Source: Triticum aestivum (taxonomy: Eukaryota; Streptophyta; Magnoliopsida; Poales; Poaceae). From it: DNA of 64,000 bases. Below, one piece after another: positions 33,853-45,774 of this stretch. The DNA lies in assembly GCF_018294505.1 (NCBI RefSeq), contig NC_057814.1, positions 298,389,072-298,453,071 of the forward strand. The letters run 5' to 3'. The notes beneath the pieces were generated by a model. That model saw only the letters and a list, made by a program, of their open reading frames with translations. It made no database searches and had not been told where the DNA came from. Position 1 is the stretch's first letter. Each line of letters begins with the position of its first letter. Both the position numbers and the translations under genes were made by a program.

Positions 33853-34179
33853 CTTTCTTATTTTGCCATTTTGCAGATTTCATTATGTGCTGGATGGAGT
33901 GCTTGTTCTACTCTTCTTCTTCTTGTCTTCTCATTCTTGTCTTCTCATTCTAGTCACCTTAGCTATGGAGTGCTACTTTATGTATGGATGGAACTTCTTT
34001 ATGTATGAAATGATGGATGGAACTTGTTTATGTATGAAATGATGGATGGACCTTGTTTGTGTATGAAATGATGTATGAACTTGTTTATGTGATGAATGCC
34101 TGTGAAATATATCTATATGTCATATATATTTTCTGTGCAAATTGTGGGATTTAACAAAAAACAGAAAAAACAGACAATA

Positions 34180-34710
34180 TGCAGGCTCTTTGCCGTCTGC
34201 CACCGACGGCAAAGAGCTCTTTGCCGTCCGCCGCAGACGGCAAAGAAGCCACGTGGCAGCCAACTGTGCTTCCTGGGAGCTGACCCATTTGGTCAGTTTG
34301 CCTACAGTGGCAGACGGCAAAGACTTTGCCGTCCGTGGCGGACGGCAAAGAACCTGCAGTTTGCCTACAGTGGCAGACGGCAAAGAACCTGGCATCTAGT
34401 GACGTGTAGATGACATCATAAGGCGGACGGCAAAGACCAAAGGCTCTTTGCCGTCTGCGGCGGACGGCAAAGGTCTGCCGTTAGCCACTTAACGGACTGA
34501 CAGCGCAAATATTGCCGTCCGCCCTCTTTGCCGTCCGCCGCAGACGGCAAAGATCCTTTGCCGTCCGCCGCCAGGAAGCAGACGGCAAAGAAGCTGTTTA
34601 CCGTAGCCTTCTTTGCCGGAGCCTTTTGCCGTCCGCGGCTGACGGCAAAGGTCTTTGCCGTCCGCCTTTCGAGCCTTTGCCGTCCGCCATGGCAGACGGC
34701 AAAGTAGCTG
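34180..34710. repeat. Right subterminal repeats of the CACTA
   Basis: The same TTTGCCGTC motif is present in both orientations, more densely than on the left. Several adjoin CCGC as short palindromic pairs, for example CTTTGCCGTCCGCCGCAGACGGCAAAG split across 34220-34246. Confidence 0.9.
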
Positions 34711-35693
34711 TTTCCTGTAGTGTTATTGACCGGAGATGTGTCTCGGTCATGTCTATATAGTTCTCGAACCCGTAGGGTCCGCACGCTTAACGTTCGATGA
34801 TGATTTGTATTATGAGTTTATGTGATTTGATGACCGAAGTTTGTTAGGAGTCCCGGATGAGATTATGGAAGTGATGAGGAGTCTCGAAATGGTCGAGACA
34901 TAAAGATTCATATATTGGAAGGTTATATTCGGACACCGGAATGGTTCGGGTCGATTCAGATAAGTTTCGGAGTACCGGGGGTTACCGGACCCCCCACCCC
35001 CAGGAAGCTATTGGGCCTCATGGGCCTTAGTGGAGAAGAGAGAGGGTCGGCCAAGAGGTGGCACGCGCCCCCCTTGCCCCAATCCGAATTGGACAAGGGG
35101 AAGGGGCGGCGCCCCCCTCCTTCCTTCTCTCCTCCTCCTCCTTCCCCCTTCTACCACTTGGAATAGGAAAGGGGGGGGGGCGAATCCTACTAGGTTTGGA
35201 GTCCTAGTAGGACTCCCCCCATGGCGCGCCTCCCCCTTGGCCGGCCTCCTCCTCCCCCTCCTTTATATACGTGGGGAGGGGGGCACCCTAGAACACACAA
35301 GTTGATCTTTTAGCCGTGTGCGGTGCCCCCCTCCACAGAAACACACCTCGGTCATATCGTCGTAGTGCTTAGGCGAAGCCCTGCGCCGGTAACTTCATCA
35401 TCACCGTCACCACGCCATCGTGCTGACGAAACTCTCCCTCGGCCTCAACTGGATCAAGAGTTCGAGGGACGTCACCAAGCTGAACGTGTGCAGATCGCGG
35501 AGGTGACGTACGTTCGGTACTTGTATCGGTTGGATCGCGAAGACGTTCGACGACATCAACCATGTTACTAAACGCTTCCGCTTTCGGTCTACGAGGGTAC
35601 GTGGACACATTCTCCCCGCTCGTTGCTATGCTTCTCCTAGATAGATCTTGCGTGATCGTAGGAATTTTTTTGAAATACTACGTTCCCCAACAG

Positions 35694-35705
35694 TGGTATC
35701 AGAGC
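35694..35705 (+). other. Primer binding site of the Angela-type element
   Basis: TGGTATCAGAGC matches the 3' end complement of initiator methionine tRNA and starts one base after the LTR end. Confidence 0.9.
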
Positions 35706-37009
35706 CAGGTCTATGCGTAGATGTTATATGCACGAGTACAACACAAAGAGTTGTGGGCGATAATAGTCATACTGCTTACCAGCATGTCATACTTTGATTC
35801 AGCGATATTGTTAGATGAAGCGGCCCAGACCGACATTACATGACCGCGTTCATGAGACTGGTTCTACCGCCATGCTTTGCACACAGGTGGCTAGTGGGTG
35901 TCTGTTTCTCCAACTTTAGTTGAATCGAGTGTGACTATGCCCGATCCTTGTTGAAGGTTAAAACAGCACACTTGACGAAAAATCGTTGTGGTTTTGATGC
36001 GTAGGTAAGAACGGTTCTTGCTAAGCCCGTAGCAGCCACGTAAAACTTGCAACAACAAAGTAGAGGACGTCTAACTTGTTTTTGCACAGCTTGCTGTGAT
36101 GTGATATGGTCAAGACGTGATGGTATATTAATTGTTGTATGATATGATCATGTTTTGTAAAAGTTATCGGCAACTGGCAGGAGCCTTATGGTTGTCGCTT
36201 TATTGTATGAAATGCAATCGCCATGTAATTGCTTTACTTTATCACTAAGCGGTAGTGATAGTCGTAGAAGCAATAGTTGGCGAGACGACAACGATGCTTC
36301 AATGAAGATCAAGGTGTCAAGCCGGTGACGATGGTGATCATGATGGTGCTTTGGAGATGGAGATCAAAGGCACAAGATGATGATAGCCATATCATATCAC
36401 TTATATTGATTGCATGTGATGTTTATCCTTTATGCATCTTATTTTGCTTAGTACGACGGTAGCATTATAAGATGATCTCTCACTAAATTTCAAGGTACAA
36501 GTGTTCTCCCTGAGTATGCACCGTTGCGACAGTTCGTCGTGCCGAGACACCACGTGATGATCGGGTGTGATAATCTCTACGTTCACATACAACGGGTGCA
36601 AGCCAGTTTTGCACATGCAGAATACTCGGGTTAAACTTGACGAGCCTAGCATATGCAGATATGGCCTCGGAACACTGAGACCGAAAGGTCGAGCGTGAAC
36701 CATATAGTAGATATGATCAACATAGTGATGTTCACCATTGAAAACTACTCCATCTCACGTGATGATCGGACATGGTTTAGTTGATATGGATCACATGATC
36801 ATTTAGATGACTAGAGGGATGTCTATCTAAGTGGGAGTTCTTAAGTAATATGATTAATTGAACTTAAATTTATCATGAACTTAGTACTGATAGTATTTGC
36901 ATATCTGTGTTGTAGATCAATAGCTCACGTATAGCTCCCCTATTTTATTTTTGATATGTTCCTAGAGAAAACTAAGTTGAAAGATGATAGTAGCAATAAT
37001 GCGGATTGG
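35706..37009 (+). other. Angela/BARE leader (untranslated)
   Basis: About 1.3 kb between the primer site and the expected gag start has no long open frame. It matches my memory of the BARE/Angela leader, including the stretches GGATGTCTATCTAAGTGGGA and CTAGAGAAAACTAAGTTGAA. Sequence after 37009 departs abruptly from that family, which marks the nested insertion. Confidence 0.7.
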
Positions 37010-37754
37010 TGTGTCGAGTGTTGGGTGCGACATATGCCAATGGATGGCTTATCATGGTGGGAGCGAGTAGAACGTCGTCGGTGCCTGGAAGCGGGATGAG
37101 GCGTAGACACAAACGCCGGCGCACTTTACCCAGGTTCGGGGCTCTCCTAGGAGATAACACCCCTAGTCCTGCTCTGCGGGGTCTCCGCATGATTACTAAG
37201 GCACTAGTGAGTACAATGGTGCTCCTCGAGTTGTTTGCTAGAGGTTGAAGAAAGCAAGGCTAGCTCTCTCCTTTCTCTATGGGTCGGTCTAGTTCTAACA
37301 GGTTGGGAACCCTTTGCATGGGTGCCTGGGGGGTTTATATAGGCCTACTCCCCAGGGGTACAATAGTAATCCGGCCGGGTGTAGGACCCGACTGTCAGTC
37401 TCTCTGGTTGCCGGCTTCTCCGCCGACTGCTGGGGCCCGTCGCTTGGTGGGCCCCGCCGACTGGTCTGGTACGGAGCCGACAGGCCGCCCCCGCCGCTCA
37501 CGGGTCTGGTCGGCTGCTGATCACTGTAGGCGTGATGCTAATGACGCAGGCTCGGTCAGGGGAGCGTGGCTACAGCCCCGCCGCCTGGCGGGCGATTACT
37601 GTAGCCACTCTGTGTCTCGTCTGGTTATTGGCGCGTGGGTCCCGAGGAGGGGGCGGGCCGACTGCTGGGGACCGACCTCCCTCGAATCCGACTGGTGAGG
37701 CTCTAGTTGTCTTCCGGGCTGTCGCCGATCGGTGGGGCCCGTCGTCCTTGGGCC
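37010..37754 (+). mobile_element. Gypsy-type element, segment 1
   Basis: The sequence changes from the Angela leader to GC-rich LTR-like DNA at 37010 (TGTGTCGAGTG), giving a likely 5-bp flank ATTGG. It includes ACTTTACCCAGGTTCGGGGC and GTTTATATAGGCC, motifs I associate with Triticeae gypsy LTRs. The left boundary could lie up to about 65 bp further right. The element resumes at 49602 and 61481 and runs beyond 64000. Confidence 0.6.
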
Positions 37755-40700
37755 TGTGACGCCCGGATAATTAAGCTACAGTAAACCTCTGTTAACGATG
37801 CCACGTCACCATGATCACTTTAGTTAATCTCGGGTTAGTTCAAAAACCGATTCAAAATTCAAATTCAAATTCAAGTCAAACAATTAAAGTTTTCAAAAGT
37901 TAAAACTAAAATGTTCTCAATGTGACAAATAAATCATGGATATTATTGGTGGAGAAACAACATCTTTATAAAATAATTAAATACCCCAAAATGAATAAAA
38001 CAGTAGTCAAAACAATTATTGAAATGCCTTTTATAATTAAAAAAATGTTAAACTATTCTAGTTAGGTGTTAAACTTTTTATCGCAGTGGGTTTAGTGGTA
38101 GTACTAATTTAGGGATCATTTTGTACTTTACAAAACTAAAATAAAATGAGGAACAAAATAAAACAGAAAAGAAATAAGATACAAAAAAACAAAAGGAAAC
38201 TAAAATCTAAAAAACAAAAGGCCCCCTGGCCAACTGGGCCAACGGCCCAGCCGGCCAGCCCACTGGCCCAACCGGCCCCTCACCCCTGCTTAACCCCCCG
38301 ACCCCAAACCCTAACCTATCCCCATCTCCCCCAGACCCCCCACGACCCCCCACTCTCTTCCTCCCCACTCGCTTGGATCGGGGAGGAGCCCGATCCCGTG
38401 CCTCCACCGCAGGCGCCCCTCCCCGGCCCGGCCCCAGCCGCGCCGCCCGAAGCCACCGCCCGCCTCTCCGACTCCTCCCGCACGCCCCGTTACCCCCGCG
38501 ACTTGACGCCGTCGCCCATCGCCCCTGACGCCGCCTGGAGGACCACATCGCCGGGGCCCCACCCGCTCGTCGTCGCCGTGCACCACCACCGCCGCCGTCC
38601 TCTCCGTCACCGAACCGCCGCCGTACTCGTCGCGCTCGACGCCTCGTCCGCCGTCGCCCGAAGGCCTCCCCATCGATGGACGACCCCGCCGCCGCTGCTC
38701 GTCAACGCTGCCTCGACGCCGCCGCCCGGTGCCGCCTCGGGTCGCCTGCCCCTACGCCGACGCGACCTCGCCACGACGTCGCCGACCGCCTCCCCGGCCC
38801 CACCTGAGCCCACTGCCGCTCCCCTACGCTCCACTGTGAGCGCCGCCCGTTCCCCCCTTCTCCCTTCTCCCCGTCGTCGTCCGGCACGCCCTGGCCGCGC
38901 CCGGCTCGCCCCTCTGTCGTCCGCGTCTCGCGTCGCCGTTGCTCGCACCGCGAGCACGCCTCGCCGCCGGCGTCAGCCTCCGCATGGCCTTGCCCCCCCC
39001 TCCTACGGCTGCCCCCACGCCGCTTGGCCCTGCAGCCGTTCCTGCCGGCTGCCGGCGCCCCGACGCGCCTCGCCTCGCCTCGCACCGGGGCGGGTTCGGC
39101 CTCCGCCCGGGGCAGCGCCCGTTAGCCGTGCCCGCTCCAGTGGCCTTTGTGCCACTGGCAGCTGGGGCCCCTCCCCTAAAAAAAGGGAAATGTAAAAATA
39201 TATATTAATAAGAATAATTAATTAATTAGTTAAACACTTAATTAACTTAAGTAATCTTGTTTAATTAAATTAATTAATTAGATAGCCTAGCTAATTAGCT
39301 AATTAACCTAATGTGACAATCACATGTGGGTCCACTTTAACCCTATTGACCAGTCAACAGTTGACTGGTCAACTGCTGACTGGACCTCCCCTGGCCCACT
39401 TGTCATCCTCTGTGTACACTTCTGTGTACACAGAACTGGGTGCCCATAGCAATTTAATATTTATTTTCGAATTATAATAAATTCAGAAGATTGTTTAAAT
39501 CTTTGAAAAATCATAGTAAATTAACCGTAACTCGGATCGAAAAACTTTGTACATGAAAGTTGCTCAGAACGACGAGACGAATCCGGATACGCAGTCCGTT
39601 CGTCCACCACACCTCCCTAACCTATTGAACTCGCAACTTTCCCCCTCCGGTCCATCTGTCCGAAAACGCAAAACATCGGGAATACTTTCCCGGATGTTCC
39701 CCCCCTTCGCCGGTACCACCTACTGTCGCGTTAGGACACACCTCGCACTGCTCATTGTCATGTCACACATCGTCATGTTTATGTTTGCATTGTATTTACT
39801 GTTTCTCCCCCCTCTTCTCTCCGGTAGACTACGAGACCGACACTGCTGCTGCCCAGTTCGACTACGGAGTGGACGACCCCTCCTACTTGCCAGAGCAACC
39901 AGGCAAGCCCCCCCCTTGATCACCAGATATCGCCTATTCTTCTCTATACTGCTTGCATTAGAGTAGTGTAGCATGTTACTGCTTTCCGTTAATCCTATCC
40001 TGATGCATAGCCTGTCATTGTTGCTACAGTTGTTACCCTTACCTGCTATCCTACTGCTTAGTATAGGATGCTAGTGTTCCATCAGTGGCCCCACACTCTT
40101 GTCCGCCTGCCTTGCTATACTACTGGGCCGTGATCACTTCGGGAGGTGATCACGGGTATATACTATATACATTATATACATGACACATGTGGTGACTAAA
40201 GTCGGGTCGGCTCGGTGAGTACCCGCAAGTGATTCTGATGAGGGGGCTGAAAGGACAGGTGGCTCCACCCCGGTAGAGGTGGGCCTGGGTTCCTGACGGC
40301 CCCCGACTGTTACTTTGTGGCGGAGCGACAGGGCAGGTTGAGACCACCTAGGTGAGAGGTGGGCCTGGCCCTGGTCGGCGTTCGCGGATACTTAACACGC
40401 TTAACGAGATCTTGGTATTTGATCTGAGTCTGGCCATTTGGTCTATACGCACTAACCATCTACGCGGGAGTAGTTATGGGTATCCCGGCGTCGTGGTATC
40501 AGCCGAAGCCTTCGTGACGTCAGCGACTGAGTGGCGCGCGCCGGATTGGACTGGAACGCCACTTAGGGCTAGGTCTGCTTCCGGCCGCGTACGCAACGTG
40601 CAGGTGTGCATAGGGCGATGGGCCCAGACCCCTGCGCGCATAGGGTTAGACCGGCGTGCTGACCTCTCTGTTGAGCCTAGGTGGGGCTGCGACGTGTTGA

Positions 40701-41585
40701 TCTTACGAGGCCGGGCATGACCCAGGAAAGTGTGTCCGGCCAAATGGGATCGAGCGTGTTGGGTTATGTGGTGCACCCCTGCAGGGAAGTTTATCTATTC
40801 GAATAGCCGTGTCCCTCGGTAAAAGGACGACCCGGAGTTGTACCTTGACCTTATGACAACTAGAACTGGATACTGAATAAAATACACCCTTCCAAGTGCC
40901 AGATACAACCCGGTGATCGCTCTCTAACAGGGCGACGAGGAGGGGATCGCCGGGTAGGATTATGCTATGCGATGCTACTTGGAGGACTTCAATCTACTCT
41001 CTTCTACATGCTGCAAGATGGAGATGTCCAGAAGCGTAGTCTTCGACAGGACTAGCTATCCCCCTTTTATTCTGGCATTCTGCAGTTCAGTCCACTGATA
41101 TGGCCCTTTACACATATACCCATGCATATGTAGTGTAGCTCCTTGCTTGCGAGTACTTTGGATGAGTACTCACGGTTGCTTTTCTCCCTCTTTTCCCCTT
41201 TTCTATACCGGATTGTCGCAACCAGATGCTGGAGTCCAGGAGCTAGAGATCCCGAGGATGATGCTACATGGAGTTCGGCTTCGAGGAGTAGTTAGGAGGT
41301 CCCAGGCAGGAGGCCTTGCCTTTTCGATCGTTGCTACTTTTGTGCTAGCCTTCTTAAGGCAAACTTGTTTAACTTATGTCTGTACTCAGATATTGTTGCT
41401 TCCGCTGACTCGTCTATGATCGAGCACTTGTATTCGAGCCCTCGAGGCCCCTGGCTTGTATTATAATGCTTGTATGACTTATTTATGTTTTAGAGTTGTG
41501 TTGTGATATCTTCCCGTGAGTCCCTGATCTTGATCGTACACATTTGCGTGCATGATTAGTGTACGGTCAAATCGGGGGCGTCACA
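37755..41585 (+). repeat. 5' LTR of the LARD
   Basis: Length 3831 bp. It contains an AT-rich start, a GC-rich block (38220-39180) with long but unconserved open frames, a TTGACCAGTCAAC inverted repeat (39346-39372), and TATA-like stretches near 40155-40175. Confidence 0.93.
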
Positions 41586-41588
41586 AGT

Positions 41589-41600
41589 TGGTATCAGAGC
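41589..41600 (+). other. Primer binding site of the LARD
   Basis: TGGTATCAGAGC, matching initiator methionine tRNA, starts three bases after the LTR end. Confidence 0.92.
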
Positions 41601-44600
41601 CGACTGCCTGTAGGAATCCCCCTTTCCAACTCCTTGGCCGAAGTCGAGTCTAGACATTGCAAAAACTTTTACTAACATGGCTGTGTGTCTTACGGGCCCA
41701 CGTCGCCATTGGGTGGTATTAGGATCTTTTACTCCTTGTCTATACTCTGGGACTCTGATCTCTTTTCTATTCGGGTTACGTGAGTTTTGCTAAATCTAAC
41801 ATTAGGATCTCGTTATCGCTTTCACCCGGAAAGCCCCTTATTACTGATGATCGTCTGCTGCACGTGAAGACCCTGAAGATACTCTCCGCTGATAACCCGA
41901 GAACTTGTGTTCATCGCTTTTACAATTCCCTTTCATCGATGAACTCCTATGGATAACCACGTATACTCGCAATTCATACAATGTTTCCCAGTTGATCTTG
42001 TTACTACAAGATACCCCGTAATGCTCTCTGTTGTTCCAAGAATCCTTTGAGCTTACTGCTATGCTGTTCTTTGACACCTGAATACCCCTACGGATAATTC
42101 TCGCACTTACCGAGTATCCGCTCATCCCCAGTTGAATTCAAGTATATCGCAAAAGTGTTCAGAATACCATTCGATCTTCCGAAAATCCTCAGGAGCCTAT
42201 TGCTCTTGAAATTCTTGCTTGCTTGCATTATGGATAATCCCATAAGTCTCGTAATCTTATTGGCATCCCTTGTCATTATCATTTTGAGTCTGTTGATTCA
42301 ATATGTTGCGAATGCTCGCAATCCTCAATCAGATCCTAGAATTCATCCTTCCGGCTCAAACGTGATTTTTAACATGAGCTGGATCTCGACCAATCAAATT
42401 GCCATCGATTGTACCCGTAAGGCTTATTCAACTTATCCATCCCTAATCAGAGCATTGCTTCTGATCCCTTGTCTTGGAATTCATAATTCCTTTGCATTTG
42501 AGCTTTTGAGTTAGTCAGTTGTTTCTATAATCTGATGTCCTTGCATTCTTTCTTCCTCTGGTTGAGTACTGATGCTCACATCAGATCCCTTGTGGACCAT
42601 CGGTCCCTTTGTTGGATTTTATCCGACAATGTCCTCCATATTAAATAAGCTGGTGAGCTTTTCCTCGGATACATGATGCCTTTGGTAAATTGTATCCTCT
42701 GCTTTGTGAACCATGCTCTACTTTCGAGCTTGTATTATTTACTCCGAAGTTTGTGGTATATGTTCCTAAGATGCCCTGATGGGTTGAACCTATGCCTTCC
42801 ATAATATGTGTGAACTCGGAAGTTTTCATGAGTCATACTCTTCTGGTATTTTGCCAGATAAAAATTTTCAACACTGCAACTTCATCAAACGCGAGAAGTG
42901 AATGAAAGGTTATGCATTGAAGAAGTGGGAGTCGACCTTGAACTTTGCGTTCATGCCCAAGGACACGATGTAGATCTTATCATTAAAGCTTTTCTTAAAT
43001 TAATTATTCCCTTGGTATAAGTTCATCTTATATCTGGGATCTGGCCTTTTGCAATCGTGGTTCCGACCATGTTCTCCTTTAAACACCATTTCTCGTACAA
43101 GTTAGGCACTTGTCTTCTGCAGAGCAATACCCCAGTCCAACCTCTATTTTGGTTTGTCGTCGAGTATTACCCCCTGGTATCTCGAGATTATCATGGAACT
43201 GCATAACTTCTTATGAGTTTTTCATCAAGTGCTACATTCTCACTGATTCCAATTTTCCACGGGCTCTGAGTTATTAGTCACTCAAGAACACCGATAAGCG
43301 AATCGATTCCGCACTCCGATTCAATAACTCTAAGTAATTCTTGTTGCTTACGAGTTTAATAATCCTTCAAGTCATTCCTAGCCTTATCGGCTATATCATT
43401 ATCGTGCAAACTTTTTAACTGTGCTACCCGCTCCTTCCCGGAACACAACTTTCGATGATGAGCTAAGCTTACGTCGATCTTCCTCGTCATATTAGTTCGC
43501 CTTGAACAACAAGCTTGATTTCAAGTTTGTGTCGTACCCCTGGTTCCAATAACTTTTCGCTTCATCATTCCTTTGACTGGATGACATCGCCGATCGATTA
43601 CCTCTTCATAAATTCTCGCTACAAATGTGTCGTGAACATCATCAACATTCTGAGATCTTCCAAGATATCTATCGAATTCTGGATGAGAAATACCATCCTT
43701 GCCCTCGATGATTTGTTTTATCATCGACCATTTTATTGCCTTCCATCCAACACAAACTTGTTCGTGTTTGTGTTGTACCTTGATTTCCCTGCTATCCAGC
43801 TTATGATATGTTCTACCTTGGAGTATTACCATCTTTATGTCAAGTATGTCGTAAGAATTTCACCACCTCGTATGACATCTTGGTACAGTGATACTTCTCC
43901 CATCACCATTCTTTTGGTCCCCGTGTTGTTTCTAAAAGGAATACCGACAAATGGTCTGTGATGTGTAAATTCTAAACTTCTAGCAACCCTATTGCTTTGA
44001 AGTTATTGGTCTATAGTTTCATTCTACGTCTATGGCTTAATGAATCATCATTCGAACATTGATTGTGCTACCTAGCCCATATTTCGGGTGCACATTTCAA
44101 CCAATGTTTAACTGTGTATGTTTTCCTCGAGCATACATCATTAAGTCATTCGATCTAGCTAATGTTATCTCCTTGTTCACATAGTGGTGGAAATCCATCT
44201 TTTGGGAAATCTCAATGGATTGTCGCTGAGTCAATCAGTCACCTCCTCACCTCTCCTTGATTTAATGATGAACTCTTGTTTCGGAACTTGCTTTCATAGT
44301 TCATTCCCGAGAATCTTACAATGTCATTCGACAATTTGTGTTGCACCTTTCTTCTCAGGCATCCTGAGTCTGAGTTATCCTGACACCAATCAGATCTGAA
44401 TCTCGGTCAGATATGATGGTTGGAACATATTTCCAAGAGTTGTAACATTGGTCTATTTATGACCCGGTAAGGTGATGTCATGCCTAACACACCTGGCCGG
44501 AGGACCTATTGTTATAAGTTTCCCTTTTAGCAAGGTTAGCTATTCTTCCATGAGGAAATTGTAAGACTTATTCTATAAGTTGTTCCTGATGGATCCTTTT

Positions 44601-45762
44601 TGTTTCCAAAGTCTGATCTTCACCTGTTGACCATGTCAATGCTATCTCGAAGCATGTCTATGGTACTCCGATTTTCAACAGGAACATTTGAAGCCCAATG
44701 CTAAATGTTTCCTGCTCAATTATCCAAACACCGTTGTATGGGTAATGTCATGAAATTTCCTCTCCCCTTACCTAAAGAGTTTTCTACATTATATCCGTCA
44801 TGGATATCATGCTTGTCCTTGGGAAGGATATACCCTTGAAATATGTGTTTAAACACATTTTCCTTTCCATTCTTCTGTTTAATCTGATAATCATATTTCC
44901 TTTCCATTGTTTGGTTTAACCTTTCTGGTGATCTATATGATCTAAGCAGTAATATTCTCCTGCTTATGTAAACACCTCGGTGTACAACTCTGTCAGTAAG
45001 ACCCTGTTACTATTGTTGGTGACATTTCGGTAACCACCGATGGACGAGAACTTTGCCTAATGGTCCGCCTCGTTTCAACGAGCAGGAAAATGGTTCTCTT
45101 CGTCCCTCGCCCTTGGTACCGATGATGTTGCTGACATATAACTGACAGGCTACCCTCTGACATGCCTTGCTATCATGATCGTGCAAGATGTCACCGCCCT
45201 TCCTACTTTTAACCCACATGGTGGGCCCATAACCCACAGTTCCACAGGATCGAAACCTGACTCTCCTGTGCACCCCCTGTTCCCAAATTTATTCATCGCG
45301 CGTGGCCTCGTATGTAATTCACGGACCACCATCCTACTGATCTGTACTGGCATCAGACATAATACTTATTCCGATTGCTTTGAACCCCTTTCACACTTTG
45401 TTTCAGGCTTCGAACGATTGCCTACCCGTTTGAAACTTCTCATGGTACTTTCTTACTTGCTCTCGGCTTTTCTTAAGATTTAGTTCGAGAGTTACTTTCC
45501 GCCACCTTCCCCGATGATATTGACCAGATAGTAAACCTTGCAGAGGTCCGTTCTTCCAGAATACCCCCTTACTCTGTCGTAAGTACGATGGAGTTCCCGA
45601 AGAAAGGACGACAACTTCATCATGATGACCTGAAACAGCAGAATGAAGACATCAATGTAATGGATCAACCTCTTCGAGAAGAGCAACCAAGACCAAGAAC
45701 ATAGAATTTCGTAACCAATTCCCCCTTACTTCCCCTTAAATCTCGGGACGAGATTTCTTGTA
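41601..45762 (+). other. LARD internal domain, non-coding
   Basis: About 4.2 kb of even composition with no open frame longer than roughly 150 codons and no gag, protease, reverse transcriptase or integrase motif on either strand. The end reads CTCGGGACGAGATTTC, a phrase that precedes the purine tract in many grass gypsy elements, so descent from a gypsy ancestor is likely. Confidence 0.75.
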
Positions 45763-45774
45763 GTGGAGGAGAAT
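45763..45774 (+). other. Polypurine tract of the LARD
   Basis: GTGGAGGAGAAT directly precedes the TGTGACGCCC start of the second LTR. Confidence 0.8.

Larger units (their letters stand above)
24400..34722 (+). mobile_element. Complete CACTA (En/Spm) DNA transposon, probably autonomous
   Basis: The 10,323-bp element starts CACTACTGGAATCAGCTA and ends with the inverted form of CACTACAGGAAACAGCTA (two mismatches in 18). TTA duplications flank both sides (24397-24399, 34723-34725). Both subterminal regions are filled with CTTTGCCGTC/GACGGCAAAG repeats. Inside are a low-complexity leader, a long inverted repeat, a TNP2-type transposase gene and a second gene, both open after splicing, then a 30-bp tandem array. 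It is inserted in the U3 part of the Angela-type LTR. Confidence 0.95.
23623..37009 (+). mobile_element. Angela/BARE-type copia element: 5' LTR and leader, interrupted twice
   Basis: The LTR begins TGAAGGAAATATGCCCTA at 23623 and ends TTCCCCAACA at 35692. Without the CACTA insertion and one TTA duplication it is about 1.74 kb, the usual Angela/BARE length. The start sequence and the leader agree with my memory of that family. The primer binding site follows at 35694. The leader runs to 37009, just before the expected gag start, where a gypsy-type element is inserted. The remainder of the element must lie beyond the window. Family naming is from recognition, not from a search. Confidence 0.82.

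Noticed and set aside
38146..39195. 349-codon open frame in the GC-rich part of the LARD LTR
   Set aside because: It is Pro/Ala/Arg-rich without a domain, and the corresponding region in the other LTR (46240-47200) has frame-breaking indels, so it is not conserved as protein.
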